Assembly: GCA_050008465.1 (NCBI GenBank)
Contig: JBEKMO010000001.1
Span: forward strand, 1 to 64,000
Source of the DNA: Fen-330 sp050008465
GTDB taxonomy: Bacteria > Acidobacteriota > Terriglobia > Bryobacterales > Bryobacteraceae
Direction of reading: 5' to 3'
DNA length: 64,000 nucleotides
Shown here: piece after piece, positions 34,662 through 43,756 of the stretch
How positions within the stretch are numbered: position 1 is the stretch's first letter
How the letters are laid out: the number at the start of each line of letters is the position of its first letter
Program-made: the position numbers and the translations under genes
The notes under the pieces: generated by a model
Databases searched by the model: none
What the model was told of the DNA's origin: nothing
The model's input: only the letters and a program-made list of their open reading frames with translations

Positions 34662-34698
34662 GGTTCCTATTAGCATCGTAAACTGAATCCTAAGGCGC

Positions 34699-35286
34699 AT
34701 GAAGCGAATCCTGCGGCTCGCCTGGATCGTGTCGGTGTTGGCGGTGGTGGCCTACATTGTGTGGATCGCCGTCCAGATCCAGCAGCAGTCAACCCGGGAC
34801 GAGACCCAGCCGACCGATGTGATTGTGATTCTGGGGGCGGCGGAGTACCGTGGGAAGCCCTCTCCGGTCCTCAAGGCCAGGCTGGACCACGGCCTGGAAT
34901 TGTTCCGGGAAAAGAAGGCGCCGCGGATCCTGACCACCGGCGGGGCGGGCGGCGACCCGCGGTTCACCGAGGGCCAAGTGGGCCGGGACTACCTGATCCG
35001 CCAGGGCGTGCCGGCCGAGGCGATCCTGGTGGAGGCCGAGGGGGAGAGCACCATCCAGAGCACGGCGGCGGCGGCGGAGATCATGCGGCGGGCGGGGCTG
35101 AGGTCGTGCATCCTGGTCAGCGACGGGTACCACATTTTCCGGGCCAAGAAGATGCTCGAGGCGCAGGGACTGAGCGTGTACGGCTCGCCCCGGCCCGAGG
35201 CTCCACGCAACGATTTGCGGCAGTGGTGGCTGTGCCTGCGACAGGCGGTGGGCTACCTTCTATGGACAGTGGGGATCAGGATATAG
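34699..35286 (+). CDS. YdcF/SanA-like DUF218 membrane-anchored protein
   Basis: 195 residues with one N-terminal membrane helix (about 5-27) and a DUF218 domain: DVIVILGAAEYRGKPSPVL, PRILTTGGAGGDP, GESTIQSTAAAAEIM and ILVSDGYHIFRAKKM. The fold is a Rossmann-like pocket with conserved acidic/Ser residues. Members such as SanA and ElyC influence envelope integrity, but the activity is unknown. It is divergent from the methyltransferase (37 bp apart) and converges with the permease gene. Confidence 0.85.
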   Translation: MKRILRLAWIVSVLAVVAYIVWIAVQIQQQSTRDETQPTDVIVILGAAEYRGKPSPVLKARLDHGLELFREKKAPRILTTGGAGGDPRFTEGQVGRDYLIRQGVPAEAILVEAEGESTIQSTAAAAEIMRRAGLRSCILVSDGYHIFRAKKMLEAQGLSVYGSPRPEAPRNDLRQWWLCLRQAVGYLLWTVGIRI

Positions 35287-35293
35287 GCCCGGC

Positions 35294-37708
35294 CTACTCG
35301 TGCCGCAACGCGACCATGGCGTCGACCCGTGCCGCGCGGCGTGCGGGCAGGTAGCTGGCCAGCAGCGCGGAGGCCCCCAGCAGGGCCGTGAAGACCGCGA
35401 ACGTCGTCGCGTCCAGCGCAACTACGTTATACAGCGCGCTCGACACCACGCGGCTCAGCAGGAAGGCTAGCGGGATGCCTATCGCGAGACCCAGGCCCGC
35501 CATGCGCGAGGCCTGCCACGCCACCATCTTCAGGACGTCGCCTTGTCCGGCCCCCAATGCGATCCGGATGCCGATTTCGTGGGTGCGCCGCGCGACGGAG
35601 TAGGAGATCACCGCGTAGATGCCAGTGGTCGCCAGCAGCAGGGCGATGACGGCGTAGATGGTCATCGAGGTGGCCGCGGCGCCCACGCCCGCGGTTTGAT
35701 CGGCGGTGCGTTGCTCCATGCTCTTGACGTCGTAGACGGGCTGGCCCTGGTCCACGGCGCGGACCTGTGCCCGGGCGGCGTTCACCACCCGCAGGGGATC
35801 CGCGGCGGTGCGCATGAGCAGTTGCATGGATGCCTGGGGCGCCTGGAAGTAGGGGACATAGGCAGCCGGCATAGGCTCGGCGTTAAACCAGTTCTTGATA
35901 TCGCCTGAGACGCCGATCACGGTGAGCCACGGGGAGCGCGAGTCCCCCATCCTGACGCGCTGGCCGATCGGATTCGAGCCCGGCCAATAGTGGCTGGCAA
36001 CGCTCTGGCTGAGCACGACCACTCGCAGGGACTCCGCCCCATCCTGACGGGATATGGGACGTCCGTGCAAGACGGGGAGCTGCATCGCCTGGAAGTAGTG
36101 CTCGCTCACGGCCTGGATCTGGGGCTGCGGCTCGCCGGGCCGGGGGTCCGGCTTGCCTTCAATGTACAGCCCGGCGGCTGTGCCCAGGTTGCCTGAAGCC
36201 GCGGCGGCTTTCACCTCGGGAATGGTTGCTAGGCCTTGCAGGACGCGGTCGTAGAAGGCGGTGATTTGCGAGCTTTCCGGGTATCTCATGGCCGGGAGAG
36301 CGATCTCCATGGCGAGGAGATTTTTCGGATTAAACCCCGGATCGAGCTTGAGCAGGCGCCGGAAAGTCCCGACCATCAAGCCGGCTCCCACCAGCAGCAC
36401 CAGCGCCAGGGAGACCTCGAAAACCACGAGCGCGCTCCGAAGCCGGTTGCCGGCGGGCGCGGAACTGGAACCGCGACCGCCTTCTTTGAGAGACTGGTTC
36501 AAGTCCGCGACCGCTCTGGGGCGCAGCAACTGAAAAATGGCGGGAAGCGCAACCAGGACACCGGCCGCGAGCGACGCCACCAGGGTGAACGCCACGACGC
36601 CAGCGTCGATTCGAATGGTCTTCATGCCGGCCACGAACCTGTACACATGGGATGGAAGGTTGGCCTTGTTGAAATCCAGGTTCCAACTCGCCAGGAACAG
36701 TCCGACGCCCCCGCCGAGCAGGGCCACCAGCAGGTTCTCGGCGAGCAGTTGTCGCGCCATGGAAAACCGGCCCGCTCCGAGCGCCGCCCGGATCGCCATT
36801 TCTTTCTGGCGCGCCGTAGCCCTGGCGAGCTGGAGGTTGGCGATGTTGGCGCAGGCCAGCAGGAGCACGAACCCCGCCGCGCCCAGCAGCGTCAGGACAA
36901 ACCGGTCCGTGACCTCGTTGGTGAGCTCCCGCAAGGGCAAAACCGCGGCGCTCCGCGCTTCGTTGGTTTGCGGATACTGCTGTTCGATGCGCCGCGCGAT
37001 GGCTGCCATCTCCGCGCGAGCCTGGGCCACCGAAGTCTGCGGTTTCAGTCGCCCCAGAACCGCCAGGCTATGAATCGCCCGCTGGTTCTTCTCCTGACCC
37101 GAGAGGCTTAGGGGCGCCCAGATCTCGGTCGCCAAAGGGTAGTCGAAATCGCTCGGCATCACGCCGACGACGGTGTAGACGCGACCGTCCAGCGAGACGG
37201 TCTTGCCCAACGCGTCGCTCGCGGAGCCCAACCGGTTCCGCCAGAAGTCCTGACTGACTACGATGACTCCGTCGCGCGCAGGCTCCGCTTCGTCGCGGGC
37301 AAAGGTCCGCCCAGCCGACGGCTTAAGCCCGAGCAGCGCAAAGAATTCGGGAGAAACACGACAGGCCTGGATGCGCTCCGGTTCGCCGATCCCGGTGAGA
37401 TTGGCGTCCCAAGGCCGGTAGGCGGCGAGCTGCTCGAAGGAGCGGCTCTGCTCTTTCCAGTCCAGGAAGTTGGCGGGGGCCACGGCATCCCGTTCCGCGC
37501 GAACCTTGGGGATGGTTTCCCAAAGCGTCATGATGCGTCCCTGGTCCGGATACGGGAGCGGGTGGAGCACGAGGGCGCTCACCCAGACGAAGGAGGAAGT
37601 GTTCGTGCCGATGCCCAGCGCCAGCGCCAGCACGGCAACCGTGGTAGCACCGGGGCTCTTCAGTAGTATCCGCAGGCCATGACGGAAGTCGCGCAGTAGA
37701 TTGTTCAC
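35294..37708 (-). CDS. ADOP-type MacB/FtsX ABC permease
   Basis: 804 residues from a GTG with GGAGA at 5 nt. It is two tandem MacB_PCD plus FtsX units: helix near 20-40, an extracytoplasmic domain (VSPEFFALLGLKPSAGRTF), three helices (about 270-400), then a second unit (VVFEVSLALVLLVGAGLMVG) and three final helices (about 680-795). RRTHEIGIRIALGAGQGD is a canonical FtsX coupling motif. The length and duplicated plan match the 'acidobacterial duplicated orphan permease' family, which usually lacks an adjacent ATPase; none is adjacent here either. Probable role in peptide/lipoprotein or drug-linked mechanotransmission; substrate unknown. Confidence 0.9.
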   Translation of the reverse strand: MNNLLRDFRHGLRILLKSPGATTVAVLALALGIGTNTSSFVWVSALVLHPLPYPDQGRIMTLWETIPKVRAERDAVAPANFLDWKEQSRSFEQLAAYRPWDANLTGIGEPERIQACRVSPEFFALLGLKPSAGRTFARDEAEPARDGVIVVSQDFWRNRLGSASDALGKTVSLDGRVYTVVGVMPSDFDYPLATEIWAPLSLSGQEKNQRAIHSLAVLGRLKPQTSVAQARAEMAAIARRIEQQYPQTNEARSAAVLPLRELTNEVTDRFVLTLLGAAGFVLLLACANIANLQLARATARQKEMAIRAALGAGRFSMARQLLAENLLVALLGGGVGLFLASWNLDFNKANLPSHVYRFVAGMKTIRIDAGVVAFTLVASLAAGVLVALPAIFQLLRPRAVADLNQSLKEGGRGSSSAPAGNRLRSALVVFEVSLALVLLVGAGLMVGTFRRLLKLDPGFNPKNLLAMEIALPAMRYPESSQITAFYDRVLQGLATIPEVKAAAASGNLGTAAGLYIEGKPDPRPGEPQPQIQAVSEHYFQAMQLPVLHGRPISRQDGAESLRVVVLSQSVASHYWPGSNPIGQRVRMGDSRSPWLTVIGVSGDIKNWFNAEPMPAAYVPYFQAPQASMQLLMRTAADPLRVVNAARAQVRAVDQGQPVYDVKSMEQRTADQTAGVGAAATSMTIYAVIALLLATTGIYAVISYSVARRTHEIGIRIALGAGQGDVLKMVAWQASRMAGLGLAIGIPLAFLLSRVVSSALYNVVALDATTFAVFTALLGASALLASYLPARRAARVDAMVALRHE

Positions 37709-37841
37709 TTGGTCTCCACCCGCTCAAGAGCAATCGGGGTTCCGTTGCGGTCGCGGCTCACAAAGTCAACAACTTGCGCGCTGCTGGCAGGGAACTGAAT
37801 GTCCGTTATTGGGATGAGACTGTTCGCGGGCGCGAAACCGC

Positions 37842-38621
37842 CTATAACTTCAGGAGCATCCGCAGGCGCTTGGTCTGTACGCGGCTGACGGGGATTTCCG
37901 TCTGTTTCTTGTCATCCATCCGCAGCATGTAGCTGGACTTGAACCAGGGGATGACTTCCTTGATCCGGTTGATGTTGACCAGGTAGGAGCGGTGCACGCG
38001 CCAGAAGGTCTCGGGGTCCAGGTTGGACTGGAGCTCCTCGATGGTGCGGTAGTTGGACTGTCCCTCCAAACCCGTGGCGACCACCGTGATCAGGCCGTCG
38101 TCGATGGTGGCGTAAATGACCTCGCTCGCGTCCACGATCAGGTTGCGGTTGGCGTTGCGAATCAATAACTTAGTGCGGTGAGAGCCGGGCCGGGGGAGGG
38201 GCGACACCTCGGGCGGCTGGCTCTTGGCTTTCTCGGCCACGATGCGCCGGGCGCGGTCGATCGAGAGCGCCAGCCGCTCCTTCTCGACCGGTTTGAGCAG
38301 GTAATCGAGGGCTTCCAGGCGAAAGGCCTCGATAGCGTACTGCTCGTAAGCCGTGGCCAGCACGAAATACGGGAGAGGAACGTTATTCTCCTGGAGCTTA
38401 CGGATAACACCCAAACCGTCCAGACCGGGCATCTGAACGTCCATGAAGACCACGTCGGGCTCCAGGTCCTGGATCAGCTTGAGGGCTTGCAGGCCGTTCT
38501 TGGCGGTGGCTATCAGCTCGACGTCCGGGAATTCCTTCAGCAGGTACGCCAGCTCATCGCAGGCGAGCTGTTCGTCCTCCGCGATGAGCGCGGTGATGAC
38601 GGAAGTCGCACGTTCCGGCAT
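37842..38621 (-). CDS. LytTR-family response regulator
   Basis: 259 residues. The receiver domain (about 8-125) has the acidic pair in IAEDEQ, phospho-acceptor Asp61 in VFMDVQMPG, and Lys110 in LLKPVEK. The LytTR DNA-binding domain (about 155-259) contains the FWRVHRSYLVNINRIKEV strand-loop pattern. No histidine kinase lies within the window, so it is an orphan here. It is upstream of and collinear with the ADOP permease gene (133-bp gap containing no gene) and could regulate it; that link is inference. Confidence 0.9.
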   Translation of the reverse strand: MPERATSVITALIAEDEQLACDELAYLLKEFPDVELIATAKNGLQALKLIQDLEPDVVFMDVQMPGLDGLGVIRKLQENNVPLPYFVLATAYEQYAIEAFRLEALDYLLKPVEKERLALSIDRARRIVAEKAKSQPPEVSPLPRPGSHRTKLLIRNANRNLIVDASEVIYATIDDGLITVVATGLEGQSNYRTIEELQSNLDPETFWRVHRSYLVNINRIKEVIPWFKSSYMLRMDDKKQTEIPVSRVQTKRLRMLLKL

Positions 38622-38630
38622 TTGAGTGTT

Positions 38631-38639
38631 AGTATAACA
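38631..38639 (-). promoter_or_regulatory. Extended -10 (TGTTATACT) before the LytTR gene
   Basis: Read on the minus strand, TGT precedes TATACT (38636-38631), an extended -10 that tolerates a poor -35. It ends 9 nt before the ATG at 38621 with no Shine-Dalgarno sequence, so a leaderless or near-leaderless transcript is likely. Confidence 0.4.
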
Positions 38640-38707
38640 TTTCAGGCTTTTTAGCCGAGCCGGGCCGCGCGTTGCCGGCGTGCCTGGATCGCGAAGGAGA
38701 GTAGGAA

Positions 38708-40027
38708 TTGCCGCAGAAAGAGAACGTTCGTATTGCGCCGCCGGAAGGCAAGCTCGGCGTGCTGACGCCCGGGATGGGGGCGGTTACGACTACCTTCATT
38801 GCCGGGGTTGAAGCCATCCGCCGGGGCCTGGGCCTGCCCATCGGCTCCCTGACCCAACTAGCGACCGTTCGCCTGGGCAAGCGCACTGAGGGGCGCACAC
38901 CCAAAATCAAGGAATTCGTGCCGCTGGCCGAACCCAACGACCTGGTGTTCGGCGGGTGGGACATTTTCGAGGACAACGCCTACGAGGCGGCGCTGAAGGC
39001 TGGAGTCCTCGAGAAGACCCTGCTCGACCAGCTCAAGGAGCCGCTCGCGGCCGTGCGCCCCATGAAGGCCGTCTTCGACCACGAGTACGTGCGCCGCCTG
39101 AATGGACCAAACGTGAAGCAGGGCGGCACGAAGATGGACAAGGCCGAGGCGCTCGTGGCGGACATCGAGGAGTTTCGCCGCGCCACCGGCGCCACCCGCC
39201 TGGTGATGATCTGGTGCGGTTCCACGGAGGTGTTCCACCGGCCCGCGGCGGTGCACCAGACGCTCAAGGATTTCGAGCGCGGGCTCGCCGGGAACGATCC
39301 CGAGATCTCCTCCAGCCAGATCTATGCCTACGCCTCGCTGAAGTCGGGCGTGCCGTACGCCAACGGGGCGCCGCACCTGACCACCGATACCCCGGCGCTG
39401 CTCGAGTTGGCGCGGGAGCGCCAGATCCCGGTCGCGGGCAAGGATTTCAAGACCGGCCAGACGTTCATGAAGACGCTGATCGCGCCGGGGCTCAAAGCCC
39501 GAATGCTGGGGGTGGCCGGGTGGTTCTCGACCAACATCCTGGGCAACCGCGACGGCGAGGTGCTCGACGACCCCGGCTCCTTCAAGTCCAAGGAGGAGTC
39601 GAAGCTTTCGGTCTTGCAGCACATCCTCCAGCCAGAGCTGTACCCGATGCTTTACAAGGACCTGTACCACGCGGTGCGGATCAATTACTACCCGCCGCGC
39701 GGCGACGCCAAGGAAGGCTGGGACAATATCGACATTTTCGGGTGGCTGGGCTACCCGATGCAGATCAAGATCGATTTTCTGTGCCGGGACTCCATCCTGG
39801 CGGCGCCGATCGTGCTGGACCTGGTACTGTTCCTGGACCTGGCCCAACGGGCCGGGATGAAGGGCATCCAGGAGTGGCTTTCGTTCTACTTCAAGGCGCC
39901 GATGACGGCGCCGGGGCTCTATCCCGAACACGACATATTCATCCAGTTGATGAAGCTGAAGAACACGCTCCGTTGGATGCGGGGCGAAGACCTGATCACG
40001 CACCTGGGGTTGGAGTATTACGACTGA
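38708..40027 (+). CDS. Inositol-3-phosphate synthase
   Basis: 439 residues from a TTG start with AAGGAGA 7 nt upstream. The N-terminal Rossmann segment carries LGVLTPGMGAVTTTFIAGVE. Further family blocks are VFGGWDIFEDNAYEAA, MIWCGSTEVF, VAGKDFKTGQTFMKT, GWFSTNILGNRDGE and YPMQIKIDFLCRDSILAAPI, which hold the NAD and active-site lysines. It converts glucose 6-phosphate to inositol 3-phosphate, for inositol lipids or osmolytes. Nine base pairs separate it from the SDR gene, so the two form an operon. Bacterial enzymes of this class are found in acidobacteria and actinobacteria. Confidence 0.92.
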   Translation: MPQKENVRIAPPEGKLGVLTPGMGAVTTTFIAGVEAIRRGLGLPIGSLTQLATVRLGKRTEGRTPKIKEFVPLAEPNDLVFGGWDIFEDNAYEAALKAGVLEKTLLDQLKEPLAAVRPMKAVFDHEYVRRLNGPNVKQGGTKMDKAEALVADIEEFRRATGATRLVMIWCGSTEVFHRPAAVHQTLKDFERGLAGNDPEISSSQIYAYASLKSGVPYANGAPHLTTDTPALLELARERQIPVAGKDFKTGQTFMKTLIAPGLKARMLGVAGWFSTNILGNRDGEVLDDPGSFKSKEESKLSVLQHILQPELYPMLYKDLYHAVRINYYPPRGDAKEGWDNIDIFGWLGYPMQIKIDFLCRDSILAAPIVLDLVLFLDLAQRAGMKGIQEWLSFYFKAPMTAPGLYPEHDIFIQLMKLKNTLRWMRGEDLITHLGLEYYD

Positions 40028-40036
40028 AGCTCGAAC

Positions 40037-41083
40037 ATGAATAACGGAGAGCGGGCATTCGCCGCCCACAGGAAAGTCCTGGTCATCGGCGGAACACTGT
40101 TTATCGGGCGGTCTCTGGTATCCGAGTTGTTGAAGGCGGGCCACGAGGTCTGGGTGCTGCACCGGAAACCCGAGCACGACCTCGGCAAGCGGGTCGGCAG
40201 CATCGTGGCCGATCGCAACGATCCCGAGGCGATGCGGCGCGTGCTCAGCACGGCGCACTTCGAGGCGGTGTTCGACAACGTCTACGACTGGGAGCGGGGC
40301 ACCACCGCCGCCCAGGTCGAGGCGGCCGCGCGGGCCTGCGGCAACCACCTGCATCGCTACGTCTTTATGTCCAGCGTGGCGGCTTACGGCGACGGGCTGA
40401 ACCACCACGAGGGCGACGCGCTGGCCCCCGACGACCATCCCGACCCCTATGTCCGCAACAAGGCCATGAGCGAGCGGGCCTTGTTCCGGCTGCACCAGCG
40501 CATCGGCTTTCCGGTGGCCACCATCCGCCCGCCCTTCATCTACGGGCCACGGAACCCCTTCTATCGCGAGGCCTTCTTCTGGGACCGCATGCGCGACAAC
40601 CGCCCCATCGTCCTGCCCGGCGACGGGCGCCGGCTCATGCAGTTCGTCTACATCAAGGACCTGGTGACGGCGTGCCTGCGGGCCGTCGAGGAGCCAAACG
40701 CCAACGGCCACGCGTTCAACATCGCCAATTCGCGCGCCATCACGCAGGCCGAGGCCATCGCGGCCTTCGCGGAGGCGGCCGGCAAGAAACCGCCGGTCAT
40801 TCGGGTGCCGCGCGAGCGGATCTACCACCTGGGCGGGCATCCGATGGGACCGCAACTGTACTTCGGCTTCTACCTTGATGTCGCGCCGATCACCCAGATC
40901 GTCACCAAGGCGCAGCGCGTCCTGGCCTTCAAACCCACCGATTTCGTCGCCGGGCTGAAGGAGACCTACCGCTGGTACCTCCGCCACCACACCAAGCGCG
41001 AGACCGACTACACCTACGAAGACCGCCTGCTGGGTTTGGCGCAAGCGCAGGCGGTGCAGGCCCAGACGCAAACGGCGCACTGA
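40037..41083 (+). CDS. NAD-dependent epimerase/dehydratase (extended SDR)
   Basis: 348 residues with the Rossmann dinucleotide motif VLVIGGTLFIGRSLV (about 14-28), a Ser in VFMSSVAAYG, and the YxxxK catalytic pair in DPYVRNKAMSE. RPPFIYGPRNPF and FVYIKDLVTACL are typical of sugar-nucleotide epimerases. It is translated just after the inositol-phosphate synthase gene, so it may act on an inositol phosphate or a nucleotide sugar used with it. Specificity cannot be read. The final 25 residues are an Ala/Gln-rich tail. Confidence 0.85.
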   Translation: MNNGERAFAAHRKVLVIGGTLFIGRSLVSELLKAGHEVWVLHRKPEHDLGKRVGSIVADRNDPEAMRRVLSTAHFEAVFDNVYDWERGTTAAQVEAAARACGNHLHRYVFMSSVAAYGDGLNHHEGDALAPDDHPDPYVRNKAMSERALFRLHQRIGFPVATIRPPFIYGPRNPFYREAFFWDRMRDNRPIVLPGDGRRLMQFVYIKDLVTACLRAVEEPNANGHAFNIANSRAITQAEAIAAFAEAAGKKPPVIRVPRERIYHLGGHPMGPQLYFGFYLDVAPITQIVTKAQRVLAFKPTDFVAGLKETYRWYLRHHTKRETDYTYEDRLLGLAQAQAVQAQTQTAH

Positions 41084-41108
41084 GCGATAACTGGATCCGA
41101 AGGGCGAA

Positions 41109-43319
41109 TCATTGCACGTTCAGGCCGACCACGTTCGAGGCCACTCCATCCGCAACCAGATACACTCGCACGTTGCCCGCGCCCGCGAGACTTTTCGGAA
41201 TCAAGATGTTCACTTGATCCAGCCCGGCGTCGGAAGCCACCGGTCCGGCGTAGAGAACCGGCACACTCTGCCCGCCGAGGAAGCATTGAACGGAAGCGGC
41301 GCCGCGGATTCCCGTGCCGTAGAGCGCGACGTACAGCTTGTCGGTTGCGCCGCCCAGACTTAGCGGAGCCGCGAGACAACTCCGGACGGCGGGAGGGTTG
41401 CAGGCGAACACAGCCGGGGTCGTGACCTGGTTGGATGCGGTAAACAGATAAGCACCGGCTGCCACCACGCCCGCTCCGTCCTGGTTCGCACTATACAGTC
41501 CCGGCGCTGAAGACGCGATGGTCACGGACCCGGTGAGCGCCGCCGTGGAGCCGTGCAGCACCGTGACCGTCGCCCGGCCCGCCGCGAGGCCCGCCGGAAC
41601 CAGAATGTTCGCCTGACCGGAAGTGACCGCGAAGAGCGGTGCAAGCTGGGAGTTGCCCGCGCTGTCCGTAATCCGAACCGAAGTTCCTCCTAAGACCGTA
41701 GGAAGCAGGAGCGACGACGCGCTGGCCGTCCCAGAGGCCATCCCCGGTCCGAACAGCGCCACAATCTCCTGCGGCGCCACTGGACCCGAAGCATAGCTCG
41801 CGCTGCTGAACACCGCCGCCGTAGCGGGCGAATCCAGATCCACGCGCACCACGCTGTAAGCGGGCACGGCGACCGGGTTTGCCGAGGCCGAGACCTGGAT
41901 TGAAACGGCATTTGGGTTGGCCGCCGTGTTGACCGCAGCCGGATCGGAACCCGCGATGAACTGGAGCGGCATTGTGCCCGAAACCACCGTTCCATTCAGA
42001 CGGAGAGTCGTCTGGTGCGCCGTCGCGCTCTTGTTCGCGATCACGACGCTGTGCTGGCCGGTGGCGCTGGTGTAGGCCTGCGCGTACAGCGCGGGAATCT
42101 GGCCGAGACCGGTAGCGGGCGCCGTCGCACCACCGGTCACGGTTGTCGCATCCACTTGGGTGGCGTTCCGCAGAACGCCGTTCAGGACCGCCAGGCCCTG
42201 TGGCTGCGCCACGATGTAGAAGCCGAAGTTCAGCGTGAGCGTATCGATCGTGGTCCCCTGGTAATAAGCGTTCTGCACATCGAGGTAATGAGTCCTGGCC
42301 GCGTAGACACCCCGCGTACCAGTGAGCGCATGCATTCCCACGTGAAGCATGGATGGCACGGTGGACATCCGCATGACGTACTCGGCCGCGTAGATAGCGC
42401 CGTAGAGCGTACCATCGGTCAACGAAGTGCCCGACCCCAGCCCGTCATTGGAGGGAAGAAACTCCGAGATGAGGAACTTGGTTCCGGCCGGATTCAGCGG
42501 CGCGATATAGCCGGTCACATAGGCCGAGGACCTGGACGCCAGCACGGCGTTTTCGTCCGCCATCCACTGGCTGAAGCCGCCGGTGCTTTGCGCGGGATAG
42601 TGATGGTAAGTTACCGCGTCCCAGTATTTGTCCGCGTAGTTCACGATGGATTGGTTCCAGGCCGGATTTGGATTGGTGTTGCCGGCGTCCATGAAAAAGA
42701 TGGCGACGACGGCGTCGGGATCCGCTGCTTTGATCGCGTCGCGGTACGGTTTCACCTTGGCCACGTAGTCGGCGCCCGATTGAAAGAAACTGGTGTAAAA
42801 GTAGGGCTCGTTGGCCAGTTCCCACACGGCGACGGGGATGTGATTGGCTTTTGCGAACGCAGCCATTTGCCCAGCCGATTGGGGCGTATCCGTGTAGGCG
42901 TTGACGCAGACAATCAGCTTCGCGTCCAGAAAGTCCGCCCGGTTCGCCGCGTCGACAAAGGAACCGCCTCCTTTTCCGTTGACCCACGAGTCCGCCTCGG
43001 TGAGCAGCGTGGCGATGTTCGTGCCCTGAAACTGCGCCGCCCATGAGGGAACCATCAGCCCGGTCTGCCAGTCGAACGCGTCGCTGAAGCTGCCGCTTGG
43101 GTATCTCACCCAACCCGGTGAAAGTTGCGCGGCCAGATTGTTCAGCCGGTAGTCGAAAAACTCGGCCGGAAAAACGACCTCGTCATTGAACCCGCTGAAA
43201 TTCGCGTTGAGCGGCGTGGTGCGGGTGGTATCGATGTCGATGGTGGCAGAGACTTGCGCCAGGGCGCTGAAGCCGGCCGCGACGAACGCAAGCGGGAGCC
43301 AGACGGGAAGCATCCTCAT
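41109..43319 (-). CDS. Secreted GH51/GH79-like glycosidase with TIGR03437 C-terminal domain
   Basis: 736 residues with a signal peptide (about 1-20, AFVAAGFSALAQ). Residues about 25-340 form a TIM barrel resembling arabinofuranosidase/heparanase-type clan A hydrolases. The acid/base Glu would be that of VWELANEPYF, and the nucleophile is probably the Glu in FLISEFLPSN. A beta-sandwich follows (about 340-510). The last 220 residues are the Solibacter-type TIGR03437 domain (PQEIVALFGPGMASG; SGQANILVPAGLAAGRATVT; DQVNILIPKSLAGAG), nearly exclusive to Bryobacteraceae. The exact glycan is unknown. It diverges from the arsenic operon. Confidence 0.72.
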   Translation of the reverse strand: MRMLPVWLPLAFVAAGFSALAQVSATIDIDTTRTTPLNANFSGFNDEVVFPAEFFDYRLNNLAAQLSPGWVRYPSGSFSDAFDWQTGLMVPSWAAQFQGTNIATLLTEADSWVNGKGGGSFVDAANRADFLDAKLIVCVNAYTDTPQSAGQMAAFAKANHIPVAVWELANEPYFYTSFFQSGADYVAKVKPYRDAIKAADPDAVVAIFFMDAGNTNPNPAWNQSIVNYADKYWDAVTYHHYPAQSTGGFSQWMADENAVLASRSSAYVTGYIAPLNPAGTKFLISEFLPSNDGLGSGTSLTDGTLYGAIYAAEYVMRMSTVPSMLHVGMHALTGTRGVYAARTHYLDVQNAYYQGTTIDTLTLNFGFYIVAQPQGLAVLNGVLRNATQVDATTVTGGATAPATGLGQIPALYAQAYTSATGQHSVVIANKSATAHQTTLRLNGTVVSGTMPLQFIAGSDPAAVNTAANPNAVSIQVSASANPVAVPAYSVVRVDLDSPATAAVFSSASYASGPVAPQEIVALFGPGMASGTASASSLLLPTVLGGTSVRITDSAGNSQLAPLFAVTSGQANILVPAGLAAGRATVTVLHGSTAALTGSVTIASSAPGLYSANQDGAGVVAAGAYLFTASNQVTTPAVFACNPPAVRSCLAAPLSLGGATDKLYVALYGTGIRGAASVQCFLGGQSVPVLYAGPVASDAGLDQVNILIPKSLAGAGNVRVYLVADGVASNVVGLNVQ

Positions 43320-43380
43320 ACTCTGCAATGAAACAAACCCTTGAATTGACGCGAAGTTGCGAAGGCGCCGGGCCGGCGGG

Positions 43381-43416
43381 TTGACGAGTTCTTGGCTAAT
43401 TGGCATAATAGCCAAG
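43381..43416 (+). promoter_or_regulatory. ars promoter and palindromic ArsR operator
   Basis: TTGACG (43381-43386), a 17-nt spacer and CATAAT (43404-43409) make the best promoter in the window. The perfect inverted repeat CTTGGCTA (43391-43398) / TAGCCAAG (43409-43416), with a 10-nt spacer, brackets the -10, so a bound ArsR dimer would block polymerase. The -10 ends 8 nt before the arsR ATG, with no ribosome site between, implying a leaderless arsR mRNA. Confidence 0.68.
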
Positions 43417-43417
43417 G

Positions 43418-43744
43418 ATGGACAGAAAGACCCGATCCCGGCTCGAAGCCCGCGCGCGCATCATCAAAGCACTGGCCCATCCCACACGCTTGTTCATGGT
43501 GGAAGAGCTTGCGCGCGGCAAACGCTGCGTCTGCGAGCTCACGGAGATGGTGGGGGCCGACATCTCGACGGTCTCCAAGCACCTCTCGCTGCTAAAGTCC
43601 GCCGGCATCGTCCGCGATGAGAAGCGCGGGAACCAGGTCTGGTACGAGTTGCGCTGCTCGTGCGTGCTGGGGTTCTTCGATTGCGTCGAGGCGGTGATGG
43701 ACTCCCTTGCGGAAGAGGAGCGCGAGGCGGCGAGGGAGAGATAA
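43418..43744 (+). CDS. arsR: ArsR/SmtB-family arsenic-responsive repressor
   Basis: 108 residues with a winged helix (AHPTRLFMVEELARG, DISTVSKHLSLLKSAGIV). KRCVCELTEMV supplies the alpha-3 CVC metalloid-sensing motif, and a second Cys pair in RCSCVLGFF may add ligands. It should dissociate from its operator when As(III)/Sb(III) binds. First gene of the arsR-arsD-arsA-acr3 operon; the operator covers its promoter. Confidence 0.92.
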   Translation: MDRKTRSRLEARARIIKALAHPTRLFMVEELARGKRCVCELTEMVGADISTVSKHLSLLKSAGIVRDEKRGNQVWYELRCSCVLGFFDCVEAVMDSLAEEEREAARER

Positions 43745-43756
43745 AGGAGACTCGTG

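Noticed and set aside
36236..37111. 291-codon plus-strand frame inside the ADOP permease
   Set aside because: Antisense shadow of a clear permease gene with no family features.
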